Origin: Brachionus rotundiformis
Lineage: Eukaryota; Rotifera; Eurotatoria; Ploima; Brachionidae
Length of the DNA: 64,000 nucleotides
Assembly: GCA_016802295.1 (NCBI GenBank)
Contig: JAESIW010000200.1
Coordinates: 2,139,923-2,203,922, forward strand
Direction of reading: 5' to 3'
Shown here: positions 50,049 to 60,600 of the stretch, in pieces
Layout: every line of letters begins with the position of its first letter
How positions within the stretch are numbered: position 1 is the stretch's first letter
Made by a program: the position numbers and the translations under genes
The notes under the pieces: generated by a model
Databases searched by the model: none
Told to the model about the DNA's origin: nothing
The model's input: only the letters and a program-made list of their open reading frames with translations

Positions 50049-53000
50049 ATGGAAAAGGATAGCATTCAGATCGATCTGGTAAAAAATAAAAGTGAAGAAA
50101 CAGAGATAAATTTAATTAAAAGTAACTTGCTTAATGAAGAGATAAATTCGAAGAAAAAATCTAAAAAGCGTGAACGTAGTCCAAATATCCAAAACCAAAT
50201 TGAAACCCGGTGCCAAAATAATTTAATAAACGATAAAATTTTAAATATACAACAAATAAACCCAAATAGTTCTAATTTAAATTCAAATAATCAAAATCCT
50301 AATCAGCCTGTTAAAAAAGAAAAACAAAAGCCAGAGTCTTGGAATAAAATAGAACAGCAAATATTTTTCAATGCATTAAGACAAGTATTTAAGAGATAAT
50401 TTTTAGGAATTTAACTTTTTAAATAAATAATTAAAGAATGGCAAAAATTTCGAGTCCATAACCCAATGCTTTAATGCAAGACAAAAAAAGTATAAAGTTA
50501 ATGATGGGGCGGGAGTTCAGCGAAGTAAAGAACAGATAAGGCATTTTTATTACAGAACATGGCATAAAATAATTAAGTATATCTCACTTCCGGTGACATC
50601 TTCTCAAGAGAACCACAATAATTGCGATGGAAACGAAATTTCAAACTATGTAAATGGAAAGATCATTATCAATACATCAAATTGTTCGATCAGAGACATG
50701 CAAGTGAAATGTCTCATAGCTTACAATGCCTTAATGAACAAGTCATACCGTAGGTTTATTTCATCTTATATAATTATTAAATTGAATAAAACAGACAACA
50801 ATAAAAAAAAAACATTAAGGTTGGAATAAAAAAACTGCTATTAAATTAGTTGAACTAATTAATCATGGATGGACAACAGTAAGAGAAAAAGGGAAAATAA
50901 CTCGGCTGAGAATGCCTATTTGTAAAATTACAGGAAAATCACCAAGTAAATATAAAAAAACCCATTCACATTATTTGACTTAAAGTAAATTAATTATCCA
51001 AGGCTATTATTTTGATTTTTGCTTTCTTTCATACATAAATCAAATAATAAATTCTAAAAAAATTTATTTTTCCAATTTAAATTTAAAAAAAATTCTAAAA
51101 TTTTTATGTAAGAACAAATATTTGAAAAAAATTAATTTTTTATAAACAAAGATGAAGTCGAAACAAATGGACCAAGTAGCTCAAATTCGGTGCCAAACGT
51201 CCTAAATGTTTTTCTTGAACCAAACAGTGAATCAGCTTTTTGTCGAGTTCACAGAATGGCCCAAAATCCATTTCTAAACATTGAGCTAAATTCTTCACAA
51301 GCAATTAAATATCTGATTGAGTTTCTTGAGAATAAATGGAAAAATCGTCAAAGTCAATTTGTATAAACCATTCTTTTTTAAGCTTCAGTTCTTCAATTAA
51401 ATTAATAAATATAGATAGAAAAATTTCGAATAGAAAATCAAGCAAGAAATTCAAAATCGGTTCCCCAAGAAACAAGTTCGATGACTGATTCAGATGATAA
51501 TGAATTACAATCTAAATTGAAGCAAAAAAATTACATAAACGAGACAAATCAAAATATTAATTTTCTGGAAAATTTGGTCATTTATCCTCAAGATTTTTAT
51601 CCTACAAAAGAACCAACAGTCGAACCAAGTACCAAGTCATCACAATCAAAAGACCTTAAAATGTCCAGTACTCCAGATACGTCTCAAATAATAAGTAAAA
51701 TTTAAATAGTCAAAATTTGAAAATTCTAAATTTTGAATTAGACGATGATCCAATGGTTATTGACGACTGTGCCATTGATCAAGAAAATTTTATAGCGTCG
51801 AAAAAGACGCTTGATAAAGCAGACAAAGATGTTGTTAAAAAATCTGATTTTGAACTAAATTTGGAGCAAATTAGAGCTGGTTTTACTTCAAAAAATTGTC
51901 ATCTTTCCTTAAATGGAAAAGATGAGAAAGATATTACTTTTTCTCAATTATATTTAGCCTTAAATAAGCCTAGCACTATTAAGTTTAAATATGACTGGAT
52001 TTTAGAAAATGAAGACTTTGGACAAGTTCAGTCAGATAACCAAGATTCTCCTATTGCACCTTTGCATTCAACCCTAATAAATAAACAAAACATGCAGCAA
52101 AGATTCTACATTGATACACTGGCAAGTGTAGCAGCATCATTTTTAAAAGAAAATGCCAAAATCAAAGAAACAAATCCAACAAAAACACTTCTGGAGACAA
52201 AAAATCAATCATCTAGTCAAATTTTTAAGTCTCCCACACAGCCATCAATAGCAGTAATACAACCAAACGCTTCTCTTAAGCAAACCATAGCTGTGCCAAT
52301 AGAAAACGTTCTTCAAACCCTGAATGAACAACAAGCAAATAAGACTAAGAAGTTGTTGGCTGATTTGCCAAAAAAACGATCTAGGCAACGAAAACCTATA
52401 ATGGTCGTAAATTCGAGCCATTCTCAGCGACCAATGCTTCCAAAATTAAATGCAAATCATATTTCCAATGAAGTAGAAGCCCCGGGACAGCAAAATATTG
52501 TTTTCTCAGGTCCTATGGCTGCAATTGCAAGACAAATTGTCAATAGCTCCGATGATATGACTGACCAAAACAAGCCAACATCTAGTTCGAAAGTAAATGA
52601 AGAACTCAATCAGACAGCTCAGTCAAATAGCCTTTTAACTTCTTCATTACAACAAAACTATTCCAATTTAATACCGAGAATTTTAAACAATCTGATAGAT
52701 AATCAAACAGATGAGAATGAAAAATATACCAATGAACAAGAGAAAAGCCAGGAAATTGGCTCACCTCAAAACTTGACAAGCATGTCTTTGCTAGAATTGA
52801 GCATTAATAATGCTGACTCTTTGTTCGGCTCTTCGGTCATTAGATTAAAAGACCAAGATGAGAATAAAAATATGGAAAAAAAATCAGAATCTGACAATTC
52901 CTCAAAATCTAGAGATAATCTTCATGTAAATTTAAATGAAATGAGCAATTTAAGCAGTATTTTGAATTCAATTGTTTCACAGCAAGCACCCGCGAACAAT

Positions 53001-53782
53001 TGTAAATTTTATATATAAAATTTTTAAGCAATTATTTAATTTTTTGTAATTAGCCTGTGAACAATCTAATTTTATTCGACATAGTACAAATAATCCATCT
53101 TTTAGCGATTTAAACAAGAGAAAATCGGACATAGTCGTCGAATGGACTGATTCTGTATTATTTTTGCTTATTTTTTTGAGTAAACTTAAATTTTTTAAAT
53201 AAAATTTGATTATTTTAGATGAATGATGTGTCTTTAAGTGGCTGTTTTTTTGCTGACTTACAAACAAGTGAAAATAAAGATACTAAAAAAACAGTAATAA
53301 ACGAAGCATCAGGAGATTCATTTTTCTTCAATGTAAATTTTTTAAAGGAAAATATTGGTTCGGTAGAACAGAATAAATTTTTTAAAAATTTTATAACTTT
53401 TCCTGGTTGATAAATGCAAAATGGTGCAACATACAAAGCTGCATCAGCTGACAAAAACAAAAACTCTGAAAATTTCCTTCGCCCAAAAATCTTAAATATA
53501 ATTTCTGCCGTATTTGCTGATTTCCAAACTTTACCAAAAAATACAATCAGTTTATATCTGTTTAAAAAAAGAGGTTATAACATTTTTAAAAATTTGTTCT
53601 TTTCTACTTGTACCTAATTTCACAAAACCGAAAATATTTAATAAATTTTAAAATTTATTTCAAAGATGGACAGTATGATGGAAATATTGCCGTCTTCAAT
53701 GAACAGGTTCGACGAATCATCTTTGCTAAATAATTCAATGAATACAATTGACAATATTGTTGGAAAAAATATATCCAAATAA
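50049..53782 (+). CDS. Cramp1: Cramped/CRAMP1-like SANT-domain chromatin protein
   Basis: Exon 1 (50049 to about 50386) codes for a Lys/Asn-rich N-terminus and the start of a SANT/Myb fold (ESWNKIEQQIFFNALRQ). Exon 2 continues it with NGKNFESITQCFNARQKKYK, then EQIRHFYYRTWHKIIKYISL, the most conserved CRAMP1 block. Exon 3 (about 50822-50943) has ELINHGWTTVREKGK and LRMPICKI, matching the ‘LNELI..G..TVR.KG....KAP.CRAL’ region. Exon 4 has FCRVHRMAQNPFLNIEL and YLIEFLENKW. The large exon (51717 to about 53003) holds TFSQLYLALNKPSTIKFKYD, as in CRAMP1 ‘YLMMGKPSKLQLEYDW’. Cramped is a Polycomb-linked regulator of histone gene expression. Exons after 53050 are less certain. One at about 53055-53150 joined to 53220 gives EWTDSMNDVSLSGCFFADL. 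The last candidate is 53665-53782. Confidence 0.85.
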
Positions 53783-54341
53783 AAGCAGAAAAAAGAAATG
53801 CCTAAATGAGTAACACGTAAAATCATTTTTAAAAAAGTTTTTTATCAAAATATCTTTTGATCATTCTGGATTTTATTTCCGCCTAACATATTTTTTTTTA
53901 AATACTTTTGTTGTGAATAAGATTGTGCCTATAATTTCTCAAAATATTAGAAGAATTGTAAATTTGTATTTGATAAGTATATATTTGTTGTTTTACTAAT
54001 TTTGAAAATAAATTTTTTTTAAACTAAAACTTTAAAAAGTAAAAAGAAATATAATTAAAAAAATATAAACAATTGAGGAGATAAAAATATAAGCTATCAG
54101 TAAAAAATCTATTAAAGAGAAAAATACAATAAATGTATAGAAATGTCTATTATATTCTAATTTAAAGAGAAAATATTATCTTGACATCAAAAAAATTAAA
54201 TAAGCATTTTTGATTATCTATAATACTAGTTGGTAAAATTTAAAATAATAAACATCCTTATCTCAAAAGCAAAATGGAAAATTTTGATTTAAAATTGAAG
54301 AGTTTGTGTCTGGAAAATTAAAGAAAAATCAAAAATTTTAC
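53783..54341. other. Intergenic, no gene seen
   Basis: AT-rich spacer between the CRAMP1-like gene and the first secreted-protein gene. The only motif noted is the TATA box at its right end. Confidence 0.5.
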
Positions 54342-54350
54342 TATAAAAGG
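54342..54350 (+). promoter_or_regulatory. TATA box of the basic secreted-protein gene
   Basis: TATAAAAGG lies 37 bases upstream of the ATG at 54379. With transcription starting about 30 bases downstream, the 5' leader would be very short. A matching box stands before the partner gene at 56518. Confidence 0.55.
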
Positions 54351-54378
54351 AGAAAATTAAAATAAAAATTAAAAAAAA

Positions 54379-55227
54379 ATGAATATAAAATTAATATTAT
54401 TATCAACGATTTTTATATTAATAGTAATCTGCAATAGTATTACTGCAAAATCATTAAACAATAATGGGCAAATAAAAGAAAGGAAAAATCAAAAAAACAC
54501 TAAACAGCAAAAAAACCAATTGTCTAATTTAGAGAATCCATCTGCAGTTCAAAAAGGAAACTGGAAGGGTAAAGGACGAAAGAACCAATTAACTAATTTA
54601 GAGAATCCAACAGAAGTAAAAAAAGGAAACTGGAAGGGTAAAGGACGAAAGAACCAATTAACTAATTTAGAGAATCCAACAGAAGTAAAAAAAGGAAACT
54701 GGAAGGGTAAAGGACGAAAAAATCAAAAAAGTAGAAAGCAAAGAAAAAACCAATTGTCTAATTTAGAGAATCCAACAGAAGTAAAAAAAGGAAACTGGAA
54801 GGGTAAAGGACGAAAGAACCAATTAACTAATTTAGAGAATCCAACAGAAGTAAAAAAAGGAAACTGGAAGGGTAAAGGACGAAAAAATCAAAAAAGTAGA
54901 AAGCAAGAGAAAAAAAGGAAATCCAAAGGTAGAAAGAATTCATCTTCTATATTAAAATTATCTTTTAAATCATCTATCACCACAGTCTCATCCACTGATT
55001 TTTCAACAAAATATACAACTATAGTTCCAACTCGTGCTATTTCATCAAAATCTATTAATAAACTTTCATCTTCGTCAAAATCTACAACTACAGTTCCATC
55101 TACTGTTAGTTCAACTTCATCAATATCTAAAACTCCAGTTCCGTCTACTGTTAGTTCATCTTCATCAATATCTACAACTACAGTTCCGTCTACTGTATTT
55201 TCGTCTTCAACAATAGAATTGCCATGA
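54379..55227 (+). CDS. Secreted basic tandem-repeat protein with Ser/Thr-rich tail
   Basis: A 282-residue intronless protein of unknown function. Residues 1 to about 24 are a signal peptide (KLILLSTIFILIVICNSITA). Residues 46-169 are five copies of a 23-residue unit: NQLTNLENPTEV joined to KKGNWKGKGRK. A 9-residue spacer (NQKSRKQRK or NQKSRKQEK) follows the third and fifth copies. Each unit carries six Lys/Arg and two Glu and one Trp, so the mature protein is strongly basic. Residues about 190-282 are Ser/Thr-rich with a roughly 15-residue repeat around TTTVPSTVSS, which looks O-glycosylated. There is no Cys in the mature part and no membrane anchor. The signal peptide and general plan resemble the gene at 56565. 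A structural, adhesive or mucus-like extracellular role is only a guess. Confidence 0.75.
   Translation: MNIKLILLSTIFILIVICNSITAKSLNNNGQIKERKNQKNTKQQKNQLSNLENPSAVQKGNWKGKGRKNQLTNLENPTEVKKGNWKGKGRKNQLTNLENPTEVKKGNWKGKGRKNQKSRKQRKNQLSNLENPTEVKKGNWKGKGRKNQLTNLENPTEVKKGNWKGKGRKNQKSRKQEKKRKSKGRKNSSSILKLSFKSSITTVSSTDFSTKYTTIVPTRAISSKSINKLSSSSKSTTTVPSTVSSTSSISKTPVPSTVSSSSSISTTTVPSTVFSSSTIELP
54514..54912 (+). repeat. 69-bp coding tandem repeat, five units in a nested arrangement
   Basis: Five 69-base units at 54514-54582, 54583-54651, 54652-54720, 54748-54816 and 54817-54885, with 27-base spacers after units 3 and 5. Units 2 to 5 are almost identical in DNA. Units 2-3 plus spacer and units 4-5 plus spacer read as two copies of a larger block, which points to a recent duplication of that block. 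Confidence 0.85.
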
Positions 55228-56517
55228 TTAAAACGTTAATTGGATTTTAATTTTTAATTTAACCTTATTTTTAATATTTAGCATTTTTTAGTTCAAAATT
55301 TAATATAACTTTTATTAGATTTATATTTTTTATTAGTTAATTTAATAAATCATCATCAATTATCCTTTTTTCAGAATTAGTTTTTTTCTTTTTTTTTTGG
55401 CATATTTATCTCAAAGCATTTTTTAAAATGATCTAAAGTTTATGTCAATGTTATAGTTTTTATTACATTTAAATTTTTGAAAAACATATTTTGAACTTTC
55501 TATCTTTATTTAAATTACCTTCCTTATAAAATTAGTCCCTTTGAAGTTTTTAAGTTTTCAAGATTTATATGTGAAGAGATCGGGATTGTGGCTGTTCGCA
55601 CTTCCTCGGTTTATTCTGTTGGATACTTATTATTATAACCAGATAAATTAGATTTTTTATTGAGATTCTAGTTTTCTAATTATATTTCAAATAAATTAAA
55701 AGCTGATTTAAGTCATTTAAATTAGTTTGAATCTTTCTCAATTTTATTCTTTTTTAAGTTTAATTAAAAAAGTTTAATTTTTGTATTTTTCTATCTGTTA
55801 AATATACTCATTAAATTTGAAAATAGCAAAAATAATTTTCCATAAATATTTATAATGAAAAGATTTACAGTCGAGGCGCTGTTATTGGAACTCTTTTATT
55901 CCTAAAATAAGACATTCGTAAGAATTTTCTTGGTCCCTATTCTCTTAATAATAAAAGCATGAATAAAGTTAATTCGTAAAATTTAAACCGTAGTGGTTAC
56001 TTTGATTAGTTTGATTTTTATTATGTAAAATTAACTTCTGTTGCAGCATAATCGAACGAAGGAATACAGTAAAAATTTATTTAAATTTTTAAAGATCAGA
56101 TTTAAATAAATTTTTACTTGTATCATTTTTATTATTCTCTTTTAATAAAGGAAGTTAAACATTTATTTTTCAAATCTAATTTTTTTGCGAAACAATCAAC
56201 ACTTCACTGAAACACTTAATCATATATTTTGGATAATGAAATGTTAATGATAAATACAAAAAATATGGCAGTACTTGAATTTAATCTTTTATTTATCTTA
56301 AGATATTTTTTAAAAAAATTAATTGACCCTTATTTTTATGAAGTTTTTTTCTGAATTTTGCCCATATTGCTGACTTATCAATAAATTAAAAATTTTGGTA
56401 CGCAAAAACAGAATCAAACTTTGTTTATCTTATCTTTCACCAATCAATTTCAAGATGTTTAAAAATGAAAAGCGATACTCTAGCCAGATATAATTAATCG
56501 ACCCTTTACTGTTTGCC
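55228..56517. other. Intergenic, no gene seen
   Basis: Spacer between the two secreted-protein genes. A locally GC-richer patch at about 55574-55612 stands out from the AT background but has no recognised identity on either strand. Confidence 0.45.
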
Positions 56518-56527
56518 TATAAAAAGG
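56518..56527 (+). promoter_or_regulatory. TATA box of the acidic secreted-protein gene
   Basis: TATAAAAAGG stands 47 bases upstream of the ATG at 56565, the same layout as at 54342. A clear TATA element near the start is unusual among the genes in this window and suggests strong, cell-type-restricted expression. Confidence 0.55.
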
Positions 56528-56564
56528 AAAAACTTTTTACAAATATATCATTAAAAATCCTAAG

Positions 56565-57527
56565 ATGAATTTCAAAATAATATTAATATCTGCCTTTTTA
56601 ATTTTTGTTGTTGCTTGCCAAAGCAGCGCCAAGTCAATTGGTTCTGAAATTGAATTTTCAAAGAATGAAAAAGATATAAGAGTTTTAACAAAACGAGAAA
56701 CTGAAGATGGTGAAGAAAATGAAGATGGTTCTCAATCCAGTGCTGAGGAGCAAGAGAGTGAAAGCCAGAGTGACAGTCAGAGTGAAAGTAGTAGTCAAAG
56801 CAGTGCAGAAACAGAAGAGACCGAGAAACAAAAAAATGATACAAAAAACGAAGCTAAAAAAGAAGTCAAAACCGAAAAGGATGAATCAAATTCTTCCAAA
56901 AACACTAAAGAAAATGTTGAACAAAGAAAAGGCTGTCCATGCAAATCATGTTCAAAGAAAAATTCAACTGCAAAGTCATCCGCTTCATCTAAAAAATGTC
57001 CATGTGGAAATTGCCAATGTGAAAATTGTCCAAAAAAAAAGGGTTGCCCTTTCATGAACGGTTTGCTAGGTAGAACCCAAAATCCTATAGCTGCTGTAGC
57101 AACTGAATTTATCAAGGCTCTTCAAAGTGCATTGAATGGTACAAATTCAAGCAGAAATATCAATATTATTGTAGCCATAGCTGGAGCAGGCGGTAGTGTA
57201 CAAATAAAAAGTACTGATGGAAATGTAACAACTTTAGGCAATGCTAGTGTCAAAGTTGTTGAAATTAATGGAACACAAGGTGAAAATATTTCAACTGAAG
57301 CTGATGAAAATGAAATCGAAAGTGCCGAAATAACTACAGTTTCTCAATCAGCCAGCGAAAACACTTCTGACTCAACTGCAGTACCAAATGTTTCAACAAC
57401 TATTGAGTCAAATACTGCAGCAAGCTCAGATGAGCCAGAAAGTGTAGATAATACAACTGTATCTGTCCAATCGGTCTCATCAGCTTCTGAAGAAACTCCA
57501 ACTGAAGATAGCACTGCTAGTGCTTAA
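56565..57527 (+). CDS. Secreted acidic Ser/Glu-rich protein with CPC cysteine cluster
   Basis: A 320-residue intronless protein of unknown function. The signal peptide (KIILISAFLIFVVACQSSAK) resembles that of the gene at 54379. A dibasic Lys-Arg at 43-44 (VLTKR, then ETEDGEE) could be a propeptide cleavage site. Residues 45-115 are a Glu/Ser/Gln tract (SESQSDSQSESSSQSS). Residues 122-161 hold nine cysteines in CPC-x2-C groups (GCPCKSC; KKCPCGNCQCENC; GCPF), reminiscent of metal-binding or cross-linked structural proteins. Residues about 170-235 form a more ordered, hydrophobic region (FIKALQSALNG; INIIVAIAGAGGSVQI). The tail is Ser/Thr/Glu-rich with several N-glycosylation sites (NTT, NVS). 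No family is recognised. Confidence 0.75.
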   Translation: MNFKIILISAFLIFVVACQSSAKSIGSEIEFSKNEKDIRVLTKRETEDGEENEDGSQSSAEEQESESQSDSQSESSSQSSAETEETEKQKNDTKNEAKKEVKTEKDESNSSKNTKENVEQRKGCPCKSCSKKNSTAKSSASSKKCPCGNCQCENCPKKKGCPFMNGLLGRTQNPIAAVATEFIKALQSALNGTNSSRNINIIVAIAGAGGSVQIKSTDGNVTTLGNASVKVVEINGTQGENISTEADENEIESAEITTVSQSASENTSDSTAVPNVSTTIESNTAASSDEPESVDNTTVSVQSVSSASEETPTEDSTASA

Positions 57528-57676
57528 AAAGATTTGCGTAGTGATATATTTTATTGGCTGTAAATGTAGTTATGGTTTTATCTTATCATTTCTTGTTATT
57601 TTAGTATTTAGTCATTAATAAAAATTGTTTCAAAAAAATTTTTTTATTAAAAATAATAGATTTTTCGGTTATAATT

Positions 57677-60600
57677 TTATAACTTTACATATTGAATAGC
57701 GTCAAGTGAATTTACAAGCATCAATTTTCCTGGTTCGAATATTAGATCGACTAAATAATATTTTAGAGAGCCCTTAATAAAACCAAATAAAATAAAATGA
57801 ATTTATAAAATTAGATAAAAAGTGAAATTTAATCGTAATTTGATTAAATTTTACTTTTTATCTAAAAGTATTTTAACAAAGCTTACGTTATCTTCTTTTA
57901 GAGCAACTGTGTTCCAAGCACGATTGTAATCACCTCTTTCAATTGACGCTCGAATAAAAAGACGATCTGCCAACACTTTGAATAATAAAGCTCTATGGTA
58001 AAAAGTTCCCAAGCGGATTCTTCCGATTGGAATAATATTCGATTTTAATTCATATTTTATTTCATTTATTAATAGTTCATATCCCATATTGGCTATATCA
58101 TCTCGGTTCATACTTCCTCCCAATTTATCAGATACAAATCGCGCTAAATTTACCACTTGTTCTTTTAATGGCAAATATTGGAATAAATCTTTAACTTGTT
58201 CAATATATGTCTTTAGATCTTTGTCAATGTTTGGTTTATAAGTGTCCATTCCGTAAATAAACTTTCACAACAAAATTTTAATTCTTATTAATTTTACTAT
58301 TAATTTTACCTGTTCTTTAATCAGTGCTGTTTCCTTTGTTCTTGTATCTTCATTCACAGCATTAATATTTGCAACCGATGCTGCACGATTTAGGTCTTCT
58401 GAAGATTTTTTATGATCAATTTTTTCCTTTTTTCCTTTGCTAAATAAAATTTTATTTTTTTTTATTAATTTAAGTTAAAAAAACAATTAGTTTGAGCAAA
58501 AGTTACTGTTAATAGAAAAAATGCCTTGGGTCTAACGGGTAATTAATCTACACTAAAAAAAAAAACTTACCCAGAATCTTCTCTATTAATTTCGATAGTT
58601 AAAAAGATAAAATTTAATTAATTAAAATAAAATTAAAAAGAAATAAACAAAAATAACTAACAATTGTTAATAATATCATAATAATCTAGATACATAGGTT
58701 ATAACAAATAAAAAAGGACTTTCATAATGATTTAAAATTTTTATTCAAATACATTTAAATAAGAGGCTAATTAATTATGGTTAGTTTAAGGATATTAGGA
58801 TGATTTTTTGATGGATAAAGTTACCAAATAGTAATTAGTAAATGCAATTTGGTGAATTGTCCAAAATTATTTGTGTTTTAGTGAATTTACAGCTAAAAAT
58901 TTGAGTAGACCCTAGGTCAAAATGTGAGCTAAGACCCAGAGTTACTTTTGATTAAATGATTAGTTATATTAAGCTAAATTTCTACAGCTAAATAATCAAA
59001 CATAGAACTTGCCTCATTTTACTATCTCTGTCTTTTTCTTTATCTCGTTTAGTACCAGAGCCAAGTTTAGACTTGCTCTTTGAGACATTCTCAATTTTGG
59101 ACTCATTTGGGGTAGCTGGTTTTCTGCATACAAAAATATTTTTAAATTTAAAAAACAAAATTAAGATATATTTAAGTCTAAGATATTAAGTCTTCACAGC
59201 CGAGTTCAAACAAGACGTCTAAAAGAATTTTTTCTCAATAAAAAATGGTATTTTAGGGCTCTCATAAGATCTTAGCCACTAAAACACCTTTAAAGAATAT
59301 CGAAATTTATTTTTTATATAGTGCAAGTCAGATTTGATTTATAAAAACTCACTTAGATACTGGAATTGGAACTGATACAGTTACAGATTTAGAATTTCTA
59401 AATTGTCCAACAAAAATTCAGAAAAATAAAATAATTTTTAGACACTAGAATGATCCTAATAATTTTTCAAAATTAAATTTTGCTTTATAGGTCCATCTAG
59501 TGTAAAAAAAATAAGAAAATATCAAATCGTACTCTTCAGTAGTATAAACTATAATTATGGGACGTTTATCATTCACCGGCATTTGGCTCAGCTCGTCCAA
59601 AGTATAGAATTTGCCAGTTGGTCTCATTGGGCCCATGTCATAGAAACCATCCAGAATAGTATCTGTCGGCTCTTTATTTTCATGATCAAAATATTAGAAA
59701 CTCAAAATTTTTTTTTAAATTTTTAAAATACCTAAAAAATTTTTAAGTGCATATTTGGCTGAAAGATTGGACTCAAGAAGTTTCCTCAAAGCTGATTCAG
59801 TGAAGCTGCTCTTGCGTTTTTCAGATTGATTAATATCTCTAAGAGTTTCGATCGCTCTAAAAGAAATTATCATATTTATTAACCAAGAATTTAAACCAAA
59901 TTTTAGTATTTTTTTCAAAATTAGATTAATTGAATTTTAAGAATCATGATATATAAAATAATCTTTTAAATTTTTTACCCGAATTTGCAGTATTCAACGG
60001 CAATGCCAGGATCTGATGCACTGTTGGTAATTGCCCAACACGAATTGAATCTTACATCATCGTTATTTGATTTAATTAATTGAGCAATTATTGGTATTAC
60101 TCCGAAAAGTTTAAGCTGAAATTTTATTATTATTATTATTGTTATTATTTAGCAATTAATTAGAAATTTTTACTTCATTTCTAATCAAAGAGTCTACACA
60201 ATATGAGGCTATAACTAAACATGCTTTCGCTTGAGTAAAAGTGTTTCTTTTATTAAATTAGTTAGAATAAATAAAAAAAAATTGATAAAAATTTACGATG
60301 AGTTTAGTGCTGGTAAAACTGATTGACATAAAGAATATTGAGCTACTTCCTCTCTAATGATTTCATCAGCTGACATATTAATTAAGCAGATACATGCATA
60401 GGCCTTAGTAGTATCTTTTTCATCTTTGAGGAGATTAACAATAAATTCTATGCCTTGTAGACTCAAAATATTTCTCCAATTATTGGTATTTTTGAAAGTC
60501 AAATTGGACAGGGCTAGACAAGAAAATTCTCGAACTTTGGGATTTTCAGATATTAAGAGTCGAATTAAAATTTCGATTCCCTCTTTAAAAAAAAAATCTT

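Noticed and set aside
56572..57115. Long frames in other phases and on the minus strand of the acidic secreted gene
   Set aside because: They are caused by its biased Ser/Glu/Lys codons. The chosen frame has the signal peptide, TATA-to-ATG spacing and ordered Cys cluster.
57851..57885. Reading ARMC3 straight to a stop after FVKILLDKK
   Set aside because: A GTAAGC donor after LKEDN and a phase-0 join to 57772 restore the conserved YYLVDLIFEPG ending, so the read-through is intronic.
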